Notes: generated by a model from the letters alone, not told the origin. A stretch of DNA of 64,000 nt from Streptomyces sp. ML-6 (GCF_030116705.1 NZ_JAOTIK010000001.1:1376001-1440000), one strand, 5' to 3'. Numbered from the stretch's first letter, positions 1 to 8,296 are shown. Program-made: numbers and translations.

Positions 1-818
1 GTCTCGACGACGACGAGGTCCGTCGGGGCGAGCCCCAGGGACTCGGTGAGGCTGGGGCCGCCGCTCAGCGTGGAGAGCACCGAGGAGAAGAGCCGCACCG
101 GCACCGGGCGCCCCCGCTCCTGCCAGCGGTCGAAGATCGCGAGGAGCCAGTCGGCGTAGGCGGTGGGCGAACCGTCCGGACGCGGCGGCGGGTCGTCCCA
201 GGTGGCGTGCGGGAGCAGGAAGTCGATGAGGGGCGGTTCGAGCTCGGTCAGCGCGTCGAGGACCGCGTGCGGGTCGTTGCGGATGTCGACGGTGCACAGG
301 AGGCCGAGGTCAAGGTGGCGGTAGCGCTCCTGGTGGAGCAGTTCGACGGCCTTGAGGACCAGGGGGTGGCTGCTGCGTCCGTCCGCGTAGCGGCGGTGCC
401 GGTCGTTGGCGGCCCGGTCGCCGTCGAGGGAGATGCCGACCCGGACGCCGAATTCGTCGAAGAGGTCGAGGTACCGGGGACTGAGCTGGAGCCCATTGGT
501 GTGGATGCGGAGATCGAGCTCCGCGACGCCGTCGAAGGCGGAGGTGAGTTCCTCGCAGACCCGGCGCAGTCGCGCGGGGCCCGCCAGCAGGGGCTCCCCT
601 CCGTGCAGGATCACTGACACGGAGGGCAGTGCATGTGTCTTGGCATGCTCGGCCAGGCGCTGAGCTGTCTGGAAAATGACGTCGTCAGAGATTGTTTTGG
701 GGCGGGTACGCCAGCTCTGATCTGCATGTTCGTAGACGTAGCAATGATCGCAGGCAAGATCGCACCTGCTGTGTACTTTAAGTACAATTTCGCGGAATGG
801 GACCCGGGGTCCTGTCAT
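1..818 (-). CDS. fxsB: FxsB-type radical SAM/SPASM peptide maturase, 3' end outside window
   Basis: Only the first 272 codons are in the window; the frame stays open to base 1. The protein starts MTGPRVPFREIVLKVHSRCD and has the radical SAM cluster motif CxxxCxxC at C19, C23 and C26 (CDLACDHCYVYEH), then a glycine-rich SAM-binding strand (LHGGEPLL, about residue 75) and a TNGL strand. The tyrosine after the third cysteine and the position next to an FxSxx peptide gene fit the FxsB family. Family members build three-residue cyclophanes by C-C bond formation on the precursor. The SPASM domain that would bind auxiliary clusters must lie left of base 1. The ATG follows an in-frame TAG by three codons and has GAGG just upstream. 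The gene lies 30 bases after fxsA, so they are probably co-transcribed. Confidence 0.88.
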   Translation of the reverse strand, partial: MTGPRVPFREIVLKVHSRCDLACDHCYVYEHADQSWRTRPKTISDDVIFQTAQRLAEHAKTHALPSVSVILHGGEPLLAGPARLRRVCEELTSAFDGVAELDLRIHTNGLQLSPRYLDLFDEFGVRVGISLDGDRAANDRHRRYADGRSSHPLVLKAVELLHQERYRHLDLGLLCTVDIRNDPHAVLDALTELEPPLIDFLLPHATWDDPPPRPDGSPTAYADWLLAIFDRWQERGRPVPVRLFSSVLSTLSGGPSLTESLGLAPTDLVVVE

Positions 819-848
819 TCCCTCAGTCTAGCCAGCATGCAACACGTC

Positions 849-1016
849 TCAGAGCGCGGAACTGAAGGTCGATGCCTGGGTGTGGCGGTCGGCAGGGGCC
901 GAGAGCACTCGGCCGAGCTTCCTGGTGGCTTCAGCTCCGCGAGTGTCGATCTCGGCGAGCGACACGGGGCTCTTCTTCGCAACAGCGAAGGCACGGGGGG
1001 ATTCAGAGGTCTTCAC
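849..1016 (-). CDS. fxsA: FxSxx-COOH cyclophane RiPP precursor peptide
   Basis: A 55-residue peptide, VKTSESPRAF...ASTFSSAL, whose last five residues are F-S-S-A-L followed directly by TGA. This is the FxSxx-COOH signature of FxsA precursors (Phe-x-Ser-x-x at the C-terminus). The segment SPVSLAEIDTRG resembles the conserved leader block of the family. I chose GTG at 1016 because AAGGA sits five bases upstream; the frame is open further upstream, but the longer N-terminus looks like noncoding sequence. The gene is immediately followed by the radical SAM gene. Expected chemistry is a Phe-to-Ser crosslink in the core; that it happens here is inferred from the family. The fate of the matured peptide is unknown. 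Confidence 0.85.
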   Translation of the reverse strand: MKTSESPRAFAVAKKSPVSLAEIDTRGAEATRKLGRVLSAPADRHTQASTFSSAL

Positions 1017-1093
1017 GGCCGTCCTTGAGGGAGTGTTCCGAATCTGTGGATGAATCAGCCAGTCCCTGTATGTCCACAGTGCCCGGCAGAATG

Positions 1094-1121
1094 ACTTTAC
1101 TACCCTCATCGGGCAAGGCAA
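1094..1121 (-). promoter_or_regulatory. possible fxsAB promoter
   Basis: On the minus strand TTGCCT (1116-1121) and TAAAGT (1094-1099) are separated by 16 bases, about 80 bases before the fxsA start. The match is partial. The rest of the 251-base gap 1017-1267 shows no convincing gene: the short frames there lack ribosome sites and recognisable content. Confidence 0.3.
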
Positions 1122-1267
1122 CTGCAGAGATCCACATGGCGGACGGATGACTGCGCAACCGCTCATTCTCCGTAACGGACGGCGGAACCCCGCCCGGGAG
1201 ACGGGTGGAGGGGCAGCCCGGTCCACTCCATCGAATACCCGGCACGCCCCGGGTCCGGAAATGGCCG

Positions 1268-1987
1268 TCAGTCCACCGCGGAGACGGTGCCGGACGGCTG
1301 CAGGCCCTTCATGCAGTCCATGATCCGCTCATGGGTGTCGCCCACCACGTCGGTGAACCTCGCGCGCACGTACAGCGCCTGGACCCGCTCGGTGAAGTTC
1401 TCCGAGAACGCCCCCACCAGCACGGTCTCGTGGCCCCCGCCTCCCACCAGCGGAAAGCCGGCTCCGAAGCCGATGAGCCGGAAGTCCTCGCCGACGACCA
1501 GTCCGGCCCCGGTCAGTTCGGCCACGGTGTCATGGACATCGGCCCACCTCGGGTCGCCGTCCGCGTCGTCCCCCATGCCCCTCATGACCACCCGGCAGCT
1601 CCAGGACTCGATCACGGCCAAGTGCTGGCCGCCATTGAGTATCCCGACGCGCCATGCGGGGACGTCCGGCGCCAGTTGCCCCTTCACCCAGGCCCCCCGC
1701 CAGCCGATGTGCGGCCGCATCGCCCGGGCGAACTGCGCCCGCGCCAGCACCGCTCCCGCCGCGACCGCCAACAGGCTCCCCAGGATCTGGACGTCGATCA
1801 GCTGGAGCCGCCACGGCCACTCGGCACGCGCCCCGGGCGACACGTTGACCCGGATCATCTCCCAGATCAGCACGCCGGCCAGCAGGACGAGAAGCACCAG
1901 CGGAGTGGTGAACAACAGCGGACTCCGCCGTATCCGCCGCTGGACGTCGGACGGCACGCAACCGTCCCTCCGGTCCGCTCGGCCCAT
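1268..1987 (-). CDS. two-TM membrane protein, unrecognised
   Basis: A 239-residue protein I do not recognise. A short basic N-terminus (residues 1-22, RRIRR) is followed by a hydrophobic segment at 23-42 (LLFTTPLVLLVLLAGVLIW), a second at about 64-84, and a soluble C-terminal domain of about 150 residues with alternating strand-like stretches (AVIESWSCRVV, ETVLVGAFSENF). No catalytic motif is visible. ATG 1987 is preferred over a longer frame reaching 2047 because a G-rich ribosome site precedes it and the extra residues look noncoding. It is divergent from the SLATT gene with a 251-base shared upstream region. A partner role for the SLATT protein is possible but is only inferred from position. 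Confidence 0.65.
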   Translation of the reverse strand: MGRADRRDGCVPSDVQRRIRRSPLLFTTPLVLLVLLAGVLIWEMIRVNVSPGARAEWPWRLQLIDVQILGSLLAVAAGAVLARAQFARAMRPHIGWRGAWVKGQLAPDVPAWRVGILNGGQHLAVIESWSCRVVMRGMGDDADGDPRWADVHDTVAELTGAGLVVGEDFRLIGFGAGFPLVGGGGHETVLVGAFSENFTERVQALYVRARFTDVVGDTHERIMDCMKGLQPSGTVSAVD

Positions 1988-2181
1988 CCCCGTCCCCCCG
2001 CACGCCGATGAGTGCCCATGAGTGCCGATGAGTGGATACATCAGCAACCCACCGCAGAAAATGGTCAGTTGAGAAAGATTCCCACAACCCGTCGGATCAC
2101 GCGAGAGCCCCGCACGAGGGGCCGAAAAGCATCGCTACGCCCCCGGGCGCCATTGCAGCGCCGTCGGCGCCCCCCTACGCT

Positions 2182-2213
2182 CATGCCCCGCTCGGCAGGC
2201 CGAGCGGGGCATG
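2182..2213. promoter_or_regulatory. 32-bp near-perfect palindrome before SLATT gene
   Basis: Arms 2182-2196 and 2199-2213 (CATGCCCCGCTCGGC and its exact complement) are separated by two bases. It ends 25 bases before the SLATT start codon and lies between two divergent genes, so it is not placed to terminate either. It could be a dimeric repressor operator or a 5'-UTR hairpin. No T tract follows it. Confidence 0.6.
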
Positions 2214-2238
2214 CCCTCAACCGCAGACGGGAGTGAAC

Positions 2239-3165
2239 ATGACCGCGCTTCCCGGGCCGCTCCAGAGCATGGTCTTCAGGAACGCCGACCTTCCGGCGCT
2301 CTTCCACCACACGGACGAGATCGCCATCGCGAGCCAGCGGGAGGCCGTGAACACCACCCGCGTCCAACTGATCCTGCTGGTCGTGGGCACCGCACCGGCC
2401 GCGGTTCCGTGGCACGTCACGGTCGGTGACACGTTTCAACTCATCGATGCCGCAGGCGTGTTGGCCTATCTGGGCGTCCTGATCACGACGTACCTCTCCG
2501 CCCGGCGCAAAGCAAAGTCGCAATGGCAACTCAACCGCTCGGCGGCGGAGTTCATCAAATCCATGTGCTGGCGCTACTCGGTGCACGGGGCGCCCTTCGA
2601 CACCGGCACCCAGCATCCGGAGGCGGTGTTCGCCAACCGGCTGGAGGAGGGGCTCCAGGAGCTCCGGAAGGTCGGCTGGGCCGACCCCCGCGACCTGACG
2701 GCGGATTCCGGCGGACTCATCACCGATTCCATGCGCGAGCTGCGCGGGAAGGCGTTCACCGTACGCAAGGAGACGTACGTGCGGGACCGGCTCATCGAGC
2801 AGAGGAGTTGGTACCGCAGGCGGCAGGAGGTGTCGCGGCGGGCCACCCTCGTCTGGTCGACCACCATCGCCGCGCTGACCGCGCTCGCCCTGGTCTTCGC
2901 CCTGCTGAGGATGTTCTCCGCCACCCAGTCCTTCGCCCTGACGGGGGTGCTGTCGGCGGCGGCCGCGGCCTGTCTGGCGTGGAACGAGATGCGGCGGCAC
3001 CACCCGCTGATCTCGGCGCACTCGCTGGTCGAGCAGGACCTGGAGGCGATGCAGGTGGCGATGGAGACCACGCTGACCGAACGCCAGTGGCCGCGGGCGG
3101 TCTTCGAGACCGAGCGCATCGTCTCCCCGCAGCACACCGACTGGCTGGCCCGGCACCAGATGTGA
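2239..3165 (+). CDS. SLATT (DUF4231) family membrane protein
   Basis: A 308-residue protein. Two predicted TM helices (about 42-58 and 68-86) are followed by a cytosolic helical region with the family-like strings AEFIKSMCWRY (103-113) and YVRDRLIEQRSWYRRR (180-195). Two more helices follow (204-224, 231-248), then a charged tail. Two TM helices followed by R..AE..K...WRY and Y...R..EQ..WY is the layout of DUF4231/SLATT. Such proteins are predicted membrane-perforating effectors that pair with SLOG or nucleotidyltransferase genes in conflict systems. ATG 2239 has GGGAG six bases upstream; an open extension to 2032 is ignored. A SLOG gene converges on it 96 bases downstream. No SMODS-type cyclase is seen nearby. 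Confidence 0.72.
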   Translation: MTALPGPLQSMVFRNADLPALFHHTDEIAIASQREAVNTTRVQLILLVVGTAPAAVPWHVTVGDTFQLIDAAGVLAYLGVLITTYLSARRKAKSQWQLNRSAAEFIKSMCWRYSVHGAPFDTGTQHPEAVFANRLEEGLQELRKVGWADPRDLTADSGGLITDSMRELRGKAFTVRKETYVRDRLIEQRSWYRRRQEVSRRATLVWSTTIAALTALALVFALLRMFSATQSFALTGVLSAAAAACLAWNEMRRHHPLISAHSLVEQDLEAMQVAMETTLTERQWPRAVFETERIVSPQHTDWLARHQM

Positions 3166-3261
3166 CGCGCGGCGGCACCGGACGTGACGTGTCGCGGCCC
3201 CGGATGGGCCGCGGCGCACGCATGGGGTGACGCCGGGGGCGCGGGCGGCCGCGCCCGTCGG

Positions 3262-3741
3262 TCAGCCGCGTTCCACGCCCTCGCGCCAGATCACCGTGAC
3301 GGGACGGCCCAGGCTGCGGGCGTACGTCACGATGTCGCCGGTGCCGCCGAGGCCGCGGGCGGGACGGCCGTCCCACACCGCGAGCAGCCGGTCGCAGTGG
3401 TCGGCGATGTACGCGCCCGCGGCGTAGTACGCCTCGTCGGTGGAGTGCGGGTAGTCGAGCCTGACCTCCCGGACCGCCCGGTCCTTGAGGGCCCGGTAAC
3501 GGGCGAGTTCGCCGGCGTCGGCGAAGGAGGACTCGTAGTCGCCGCTGGGGATGACCACGGTCAGCGCGGCGCCGCGGGCCAGGGCGACGTCGGCGAAGAG
3601 CTGGTCGGCCCCCACCGCCAGGCTGGAGAAGGCCTCCAGGGAGCCCTCCAGGCCGAGGAAGGCCGCCCGCAGGCCGGCGAGCACATGGGCGTGGGCCTCC
3701 TGCGGGATGCTGCGATGACCGGTCACTCCGATGCGTTTCAC
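3262..3741 (-). CDS. SLOG-domain (Rossmann-like nucleotide-binding) protein
   Basis: A 159-residue single-domain protein: an N-terminal strand and turn IGVTGHRSI (4-12), SSLAVGADQLFADVAL (39-54), strand LTVVIPSGDYE (60-70), a basic helix, then DRLLAVWDGRPARGLGGTGD (117-136) and a last strand PVTVIW. The GxTGHR start and DGxxxGGTGD loop fit the SLOG/LOG superfamily, which binds nucleotide-type ligands and is found with SLATT effectors. GTG 3741 gives the domain exactly; the frame extends to 3921 without protein-like content. It converges with the SLATT gene. A role as sensor for that effector is inferred from the known SLOG-SLATT association, not shown by the sequence. Confidence 0.7.
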   Translation of the reverse strand: MKRIGVTGHRSIPQEAHAHVLAGLRAAFLGLEGSLEAFSSLAVGADQLFADVALARGAALTVVIPSGDYESSFADAGELARYRALKDRAVREVRLDYPHSTDEAYYAAGAYIADHCDRLLAVWDGRPARGLGGTGDIVTYARSLGRPVTVIWREGVERG

Positions 3742-3872
3742 GGACCTGGAACCCCCTGAGGTGTCTGCCGGGGGCCCGGCCCGGGGTGACCCCCGGCGGT
3801 ACGACCGCCCCCGTGTGCTCCTGCGTGACCGACCTGTACCCCCACATCCTCTCAAAAGCCGCGGGGTGTGCG

Positions 3873-3906
3873 GGAGCCCCCGCCCGGGATTTCGGGCAGG
3901 GGCTCC
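3873..3906 (-). terminator. hairpin terminator after protease gene
   Basis: Arms 3873-3885 and 3893-3906 pair with one bulge (GGAGCCCC with GGGGCTCC plus GCCCG with CGGGC). It lies about 50 bases past the protease stop, in the 212-base gap before the SLOG gene. Confidence 0.6.
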
Positions 3907-3953
3907 GTCCGGGCCGACCACGCGTCCGGGGACCGGACCGGTGTGCCGGGACG

Positions 3954-4853
3954 TCAGAAGACGCTGACCCCGTACGCGCTGAGCGCCTCGGTGACCGGCT
4001 GGAAGTACGTCGTGCCGCCCGAGGAGCAGTTGCCGCTGCCGCCGGAGGTGAGGCCGATCGCCCTGGAGCCGGAGTAGAGCGGACCGCCCGAGTCGCCGGG
4101 CTCCGCGCAGACGTTGGTCTTGATCATGCCGTAGACGACGTCGCCACCGCCGTAGTTGACCGTGGCGTTGAGGCCCGTGACGGAGCCGCTGTGGGTGCCG
4201 GTGGTGGAGCCGCGGCGGGTGACGGACATGCCGACCGTGGCGTTGGCCGCGCTGGTGATGTCGACGCTGCCGACGGTGCCCGGGTGGGCGACCGAGGCGT
4301 TGTCGTAGCGGACCAGCCCGTAGTCGTTGGTCGGGAAGCTGGAGCCGACCGTCGGACCGATCTTCGTGGTCTTGGCGGAGTTGGCGTACCAGTCCGGGTA
4401 GCCGTCGGTGCAGTGGCCGGCGGTCAGGAAGTAGTAGGTGGAGCCGCTGCGGACGTTGAAGCCCAGGGAACAGCGCCAGCTGGGCGCGTAGATCGCGTCG
4501 CCGCCCGAGACCAGCTTGCTGAGCTTGCCGGGGAGGCGCTCGATCTTCAGGGCTCCCGCGTTGACCCCGGCGGTCTTCTTGATGTGGGCGATCTCGGCCT
4601 GCGAGACCGTGCTGTCGGCGGCGACCACGACCTTGCCCGTGGCCGGGTCGATGTTCCAGGCGGTGCCCGCCACGTCGGCGCCGAGGACGGCATCACTGGC
4701 GGCGGAGAGCTGCGCCGTGCTGAAGGTGGTGGCGGTGTCGGCCCGGGCGCTGGGGACGGCGAGCGCGGCGACGGAGACGAGGCCCGCCGCGACGGCCACG
4801 GCCCTGGCGCGTCTGGCGGTGCCGTGGAGGGGGGCGGTGCGCTTGATCCTCAC
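3954..4853 (-). CDS. secreted streptogrisin-type serine protease (S1, chymotrypsin fold)
   Basis: A 299-residue preproenzyme. It has a twin-basic signal peptide at about 1-38 (ending SARA), a propeptide (39-114) and a mature domain starting VSGGDAIYA at 115, very like streptogrisins A/B. The catalytic triad is visible: His147 in TAGHC, Asp177 in NDYGLV and Ser255 in [10 protein letters not shown]. Cysteine pairs 128/148 and 249/276 match the family disulfides. It should be exported, self-cleave its propeptide and degrade extracellular protein. The start is GTG 4853 with GGAGG eight bases upstream. It stands alone, with terminator-like hairpins on both sides. Clear streptogrisin homologue; assignment to a particular Spr paralogue is not attempted. 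Confidence 0.93.
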   Translation of the reverse strand: MRIKRTAPLHGTARRARAVAVAAGLVSVAALAVPSARADTATTFSTAQLSAASDAVLGADVAGTAWNIDPATGKVVVAADSTVSQAEIAHIKKTAGVNAGALKIERLPGKLSKLVSGGDAIYAPSWRCSLGFNVRSGSTYYFLTAGHCTDGYPDWYANSAKTTKIGPTVGSSFPTNDYGLVRYDNASVAHPGTVGSVDITSAANATVGMSVTRRGSTTGTHSGSVTGLNATVNYGGGDVVYGMIKTNVCAEPGDSGGPLYSGSRAIGLTSGGSGNCSSGGTTYFQPVTEALSAYGVSVF

Positions 4854-5052
4854 TTTTCATTCCTCCCAGGGGGAAATCGGGGGTCCGCCTGTGGGGTGGC
4901 CGGACCCGTGAGGCGCAGTCGTTCGCGCGGCAGGGGTCCGCGATGCGGATCTGCCGTGTTCCTGACAAGCGCTGTCCCGGAAGTATTCAAGGCGTTCAAC
5001 TTGTGGCGCAAGAGGGCCCCATGGCCCGAACCCGTCACGCCCCGTGCGGGTG

Positions 5053-5078
5053 CCCCGGTGCCGCTCGGGACACCGGGG
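5053..5078 (-). terminator. hairpin after flavin monooxygenase operon
   Basis: CCCCGGTG (5053-5060) pairs with CACCGGGG (5071-5078), 33 bases beyond the DUF1684 stop. The rest of the 257-base gap 4854-5110 is the protease upstream region. Confidence 0.5.
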
Positions 5079-5110
5079 TATCGCGCCCCGGGGCGTGCCG
5101 GCGCGGTGCG

Positions 5111-5926
5111 TCAGTGGTCGACGCGGTTGCGCTCCCCCGCCTCGACGGCGACGGAAAGGGTGTTGCCGGGCGGCGGGAAGGGGCAGATGAAGTGGTCCGC
5201 GAAGGCGCAGGGCGGCAGCAGCGCCCGGTTGAGGTCGACCGTCACGCCGCCGTCGGCGGCCGGGGCGGCGGGCCGCAGGAAGCGGAAGCGGTAGCTGCTC
5301 CGGCCGCTGGTGGCGTCGGCGAAGACGGCCCAGAGCGAGCCGTCGGCCTCGACCGCCACCTGGAGGGTGTGCTCCGTGCCGTCGAGCTCGAAGGCGATCT
5401 CGCCGGCGAGTCCGAGGCCGCGCTCGACCCCGTCGGCGTTCGCCACCCGGACCGTGCGGGAGGCGTCGTACGCGCGGAAGGTGCCCGGCCGCACCCAACG
5501 GGCGTCGTACGGGGTGGCCTCGATGGTCCGGAAGGCGCGCCGCGCGGCGGAGTCCGGGTCGAAGTCCCGTACCGCCCACAGCCCTTCGCGGCTCAGCACG
5601 ACCAGTCGCCGTGCGCCGTGCGCGACGCGGGAGCCGTCGATGGGGCCCCGGTCGGCGGTGAGGCGCACCCGGCCGGTGAAGGGTTCGCCGTCGACGGTCA
5701 GCCCGTCCCCGTCGGTGGCGTCGAGCACCACCGCGTCGCCGTCCTCCCGCCACTGACCGGGAATCCCGGGGAGGCGGCCCTCCGGGTGGTCGGAGAGCCA
5801 GTGGGTGCCGGTGAGGGAGAGGGGGCCGTACGGTCCGGCGACCGCGGCGGTGCGCTCCTCGTGCCAGTGCTTCCAGTCCTGCGCCGCCTGCTCGGGGCCG
5901 TGCGGCTGCTGTGCGTCCGTGCTCAT
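5111..5926 (-). CDS. DUF1684 domain protein
   Basis: A 271-residue cytosolic protein starting MSTDAQQPHGPEQAAQDWKH. It has the DUF1684 layout: an N-terminal W..WH..R helix, GPLSLTGTHWL, a run of beta strands with DGDAVVLDA and DSAARRAF, then TPYDARWVRPGTFRAYD and a C-terminal PPCAFADHFICPFPPPGNTL block with two cysteines. The function of the family is unknown. The start at ATG 5926 lies four bases after the upstream monooxygenase stop, so it is the last gene of the operon. The open frame continues upstream into the monooxygenase in another frame and is not used. Confidence 0.82.
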   Translation of the reverse strand: MSTDAQQPHGPEQAAQDWKHWHEERTAAVAGPYGPLSLTGTHWLSDHPEGRLPGIPGQWREDGDAVVLDATDGDGLTVDGEPFTGRVRLTADRGPIDGSRVAHGARRLVVLSREGLWAVRDFDPDSAARRAFRTIEATPYDARWVRPGTFRAYDASRTVRVANADGVERGLGLAGEIAFELDGTEHTLQVAVEADGSLWAVFADATSGRSSYRFRFLRPAAPAADGGVTVDLNRALLPPCAFADHFICPFPPPGNTLSVAVEAGERNRVDH

Positions 5927-5930
5927 GCGC

Positions 5931-7232
5931 TCAACCCTTCCACACCGGCTCGGCGAGCCCGAGGTGGGACCGCAGCGTGGGACCGCCGTACTCGGAGCGG
6001 AACGCGCCGCGTTCCTGGAGCAGCGGGACGACCCGGTCGACGAACTCGTCCAGCCCGCCCGGGGTGAGGTGCGGCACGAGGACGAACCCGTCGGCGGCGT
6101 CGGCGGCGACGAACTCGACGAGCCGCTCCGCGACCGTCCGCGGGCTGCCGACGAAGGACTGCCGGCCGGTCGCCTCGATGACGGTCTGCCGGGTGGAGAG
6201 CCCCTTCCGCTCGGACAGCGCGCGCCAGCGGGCCGCGGTCTCCAGGGGGTCGCCGTGCGCCACCCGGCCCCGGGTCGCCGAGGCGGTGGGGTCCGGGTCG
6301 ACGGCGGGGAGCGGGCCGTCGGGGTCGTGGCCGGAGAGGTCGCGGCCCCAGACCTGTTCCAGGGCCAGGATCGCGTTCTGCGGGGAGACCTGCTGGAGGC
6401 GGATCTCGGCCGCCCGCTCCTGGGCATCGGCGTCGGTGTCGCCCAGCACGAAGGTGACCCCGGGCATGATCCTCAGCTCGTCCCGTTCCCGCCCGTACTT
6501 CGCCAGCCGCGCCTTGACGTCGGCGTAGAACGCGCGGCCCGACTCCGGGGTGCCGTGCCGGGTGAAGATCACGTCGGCGGCGGACGCGGCGAACTCGCGG
6601 CCCTCCGCGGAGTCCCCCGCCTGGATGACGACCGGGTGGCCCTGCGGGGAGCGCGGGACGGTGAACTCGCCCTCGATGCCGAAGTGCCGGCCGTGGTGCG
6701 CGAAGGGGCGCGGGGTGCCGTCGGGGGTCCAGGTGTCCCACAGTTCGCGGGCGGTGGCGACGAACTCGGCGGCCCTGGTGTACCGGTGGGCGCGGTCGAG
6801 GTAGCCACCGCGCCGGAAGTTCTCCCCGGTGAAGGCGTCCGGCGAGGTGACCGCGTTCCAGGCCGCCCGGCCCCCGCTGAGGTGGTCGAGGGTGGCGAGG
6901 CGGCGGGCCAGTTCGTAGGGCTCGTTGAAGGTGGTGTTGACGGTGGCGGCGAGGCCGATCCGGTGGGTGACGGAGGCCAGCGCGGCCAGCACGGTGAGGG
7001 ATTCGGGCCGACCCACCACGTCCAGGTCGTGGATGCGGCCGTGGTGCTCGCGCAGCCGCAGCCCCTCGGCGAGGAAGAAGAAGTCGAACAGGCCGCGTTC
7101 CGCGGTGCGGGCGAGGTGTTCGAAGGAGGAGAAGTCGATCTGGCTCCCGGCCCGGGGGGCCGTCCAGACGGTGGTGTTGTTCACGCCGGGGAAGTGGGCG
7201 GCGAGGTGCATCGGCCGGGTCGTGGTGGTCAT
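5931..7232 (-). CDS. FMN-dependent monooxygenase, NtaA/SnaA/DszA type
   Basis: A 433-residue luciferase-fold (LLM) protein. It has the subfamily start MHLAAHFPGVNNTTVW, FSSFEHLARTAERGLFDFFFLAE, IGLAATVNTTFNEPYELAR, GRAAWNAVTSPD (about 120) and RSPQGHPVVIQAGDS (about 190). These blocks mark the NtaA/SnaA/DszA group, two-component oxygenases that use reduced FMN to oxidise sulfur- or nitrogen-containing organics. Its ATG overlaps the stop of the upstream LLM gene (ATGA at 7229-7232). The substrate cannot be read from sequence; a role in organosulfur use is inferred from the subfamily and from the sulfur-type leader peptide upstream of the operon. Confidence 0.88.
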   Translation of the reverse strand: MTTTTRPMHLAAHFPGVNNTTVWTAPRAGSQIDFSSFEHLARTAERGLFDFFFLAEGLRLREHHGRIHDLDVVGRPESLTVLAALASVTHRIGLAATVNTTFNEPYELARRLATLDHLSGGRAAWNAVTSPDAFTGENFRRGGYLDRAHRYTRAAEFVATARELWDTWTPDGTPRPFAHHGRHFGIEGEFTVPRSPQGHPVVIQAGDSAEGREFAASAADVIFTRHGTPESGRAFYADVKARLAKYGRERDELRIMPGVTFVLGDTDADAQERAAEIRLQQVSPQNAILALEQVWGRDLSGHDPDGPLPAVDPDPTASATRGRVAHGDPLETAARWRALSERKGLSTRQTVIEATGRQSFVGSPRTVAERLVEFVAADAADGFVLVPHLTPGGLDEFVDRVVPLLQERGAFRSEYGGPTLRSHLGLAEPVWKG

Positions 7233-8296
7233 GCGCGTCCCCTTTCCTGGGCGTACCGGTTGGCGGGGCGGGCCAGGCCCAGGTGCTCGCGCAGGGTGCC
7301 GCCGGGGTGGAAGGTGCGGAACAGGCCACGGTGCTGGAGCAGGGCCACGGTGCCGTTGACGATCCGTTCGAGGTCGCGGCCGGGGGTGATGGGCGTGAGG
7401 TGGAAGCCGTCCACCGCCCCGCCGCGGTGCCAGCGGGTGATCAGTTCGGCGAGGTCGACCGGGCCGCCCCGGTAGTACGAGCCGCCGGCCGAGAGCGGGG
7501 GGCCGCTCTCCAGGCCCGGTTCCGGAGCGGTCTCGATGTCGCCGAGGTCGACGGTGAGCGCGAGCAGCACCCGGAGTGCGCGGGGGTCGCGTCCGTGCGC
7601 CGCGGCGCGCCGGCGCAGTTCGGCGCGGAGCGCGGCAGCCCGCTCGGGCGCGGTGGCCCGTACCAGGACGACGTCGGCGTGGCGGGCCGCGACCCGTGCG
7701 GCCGGGCCGCCCGTCCCGTCGACCACGACGACCGGGTGCCCCTGCGGGGGCCGGGGCACGATCGCGGGGCCCCGGACCGAGAAGAAGGCGCCCTCGAAGT
7801 CGATGTGGTGCAGCTTGTCGCGGTCGACGAAGCGCCCGGTGGCGGCGTCCCGGATCTCGGCGTCGTCCTCCCAGCTGTCCCACAGCCGGGCGCTCGCGTC
7901 GGCGACCTCACCGGCCTCCTGCCACAGCTCGTCGGCGGGTGCCGCCGGGCGCCGGCCGAACAGCCGGGCCTCGGCCCCGGTGGTCGACACGTCGACGTAC
8001 CAGCCCGCCCGGCCCCGGCTCACCCAGTCCAGGGTGGCCACGGCGGACGACACGTGGAAGGGCTCGGTGTGGGTGGTGGTGACGGTGGGCACGAGGCCGA
8101 TCCGGTGGGTGGCGGGCGCGACCCGGGCGAGCACGGCGAGCGCGTCGAGCCCCGGCCTGAGGAAGGAGTCGCCGAGCGTGACGAAGTCGAGCGCGCCGCG
8201 CTCGGCGAGCCGGGCGAGGTCGATGTAGTGCGCCGGGTCGTAACGGGGCGGGCCGCCGATCTCGGCGGCCAGGTGCAGGGGGGCGGTCGCGGACAT
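7229..8296 (-). CDS. second LLM-class flavin-dependent oxidoreductase
   Basis: A 355-residue luciferase-fold protein, shorter than its downstream neighbour but with the same order of blocks: LHLAAEIGGPPRYDPAHYID, ALDFVTLGDSF, HRIGLVPTVTTTHTEPFHVS, VSRGRAGWYVDVS, RPPQGHPVVVVDG and a C-terminal HRGGAVDGFHLTPITPG. It is a divergent paralogue of the 5931-7232 protein; the pair may act on related substrates or as successive steps. ATG 8296 has a G-rich ribosome site (GAAAGGTCACCCCC). Flavin reductase activity would have to come from elsewhere; none is encoded beside it except the FAD protein upstream. Confidence 0.86.
   Translation of the reverse strand: MSATAPLHLAAEIGGPPRYDPAHYIDLARLAERGALDFVTLGDSFLRPGLDALAVLARVAPATHRIGLVPTVTTTHTEPFHVSSAVATLDWVSRGRAGWYVDVSTTGAEARLFGRRPAAPADELWQEAGEVADASARLWDSWEDDAEIRDAATGRFVDRDKLHHIDFEGAFFSVRGPAIVPRPPQGHPVVVVDGTGGPAARVAARHADVVLVRATAPERAAALRAELRRRAAAHGRDPRALRVLLALTVDLGDIETAPEPGLESGPPLSAGGSYYRGGPVDLAELITRWHRGGAVDGFHLTPITPGRDLERIVNGTVALLQHRGLFRTFHPGGTLREHLGLARPANRYAQERGRA

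Noticed and set aside
3954-4853. The serine protease as part of the neighbouring Fxs/SLATT patch
   Set aside because: Trypsin-like proteases occur in some conflict systems, but this one has a signal peptide and propeptide typical of secreted streptogrisins and is flanked by terminators.
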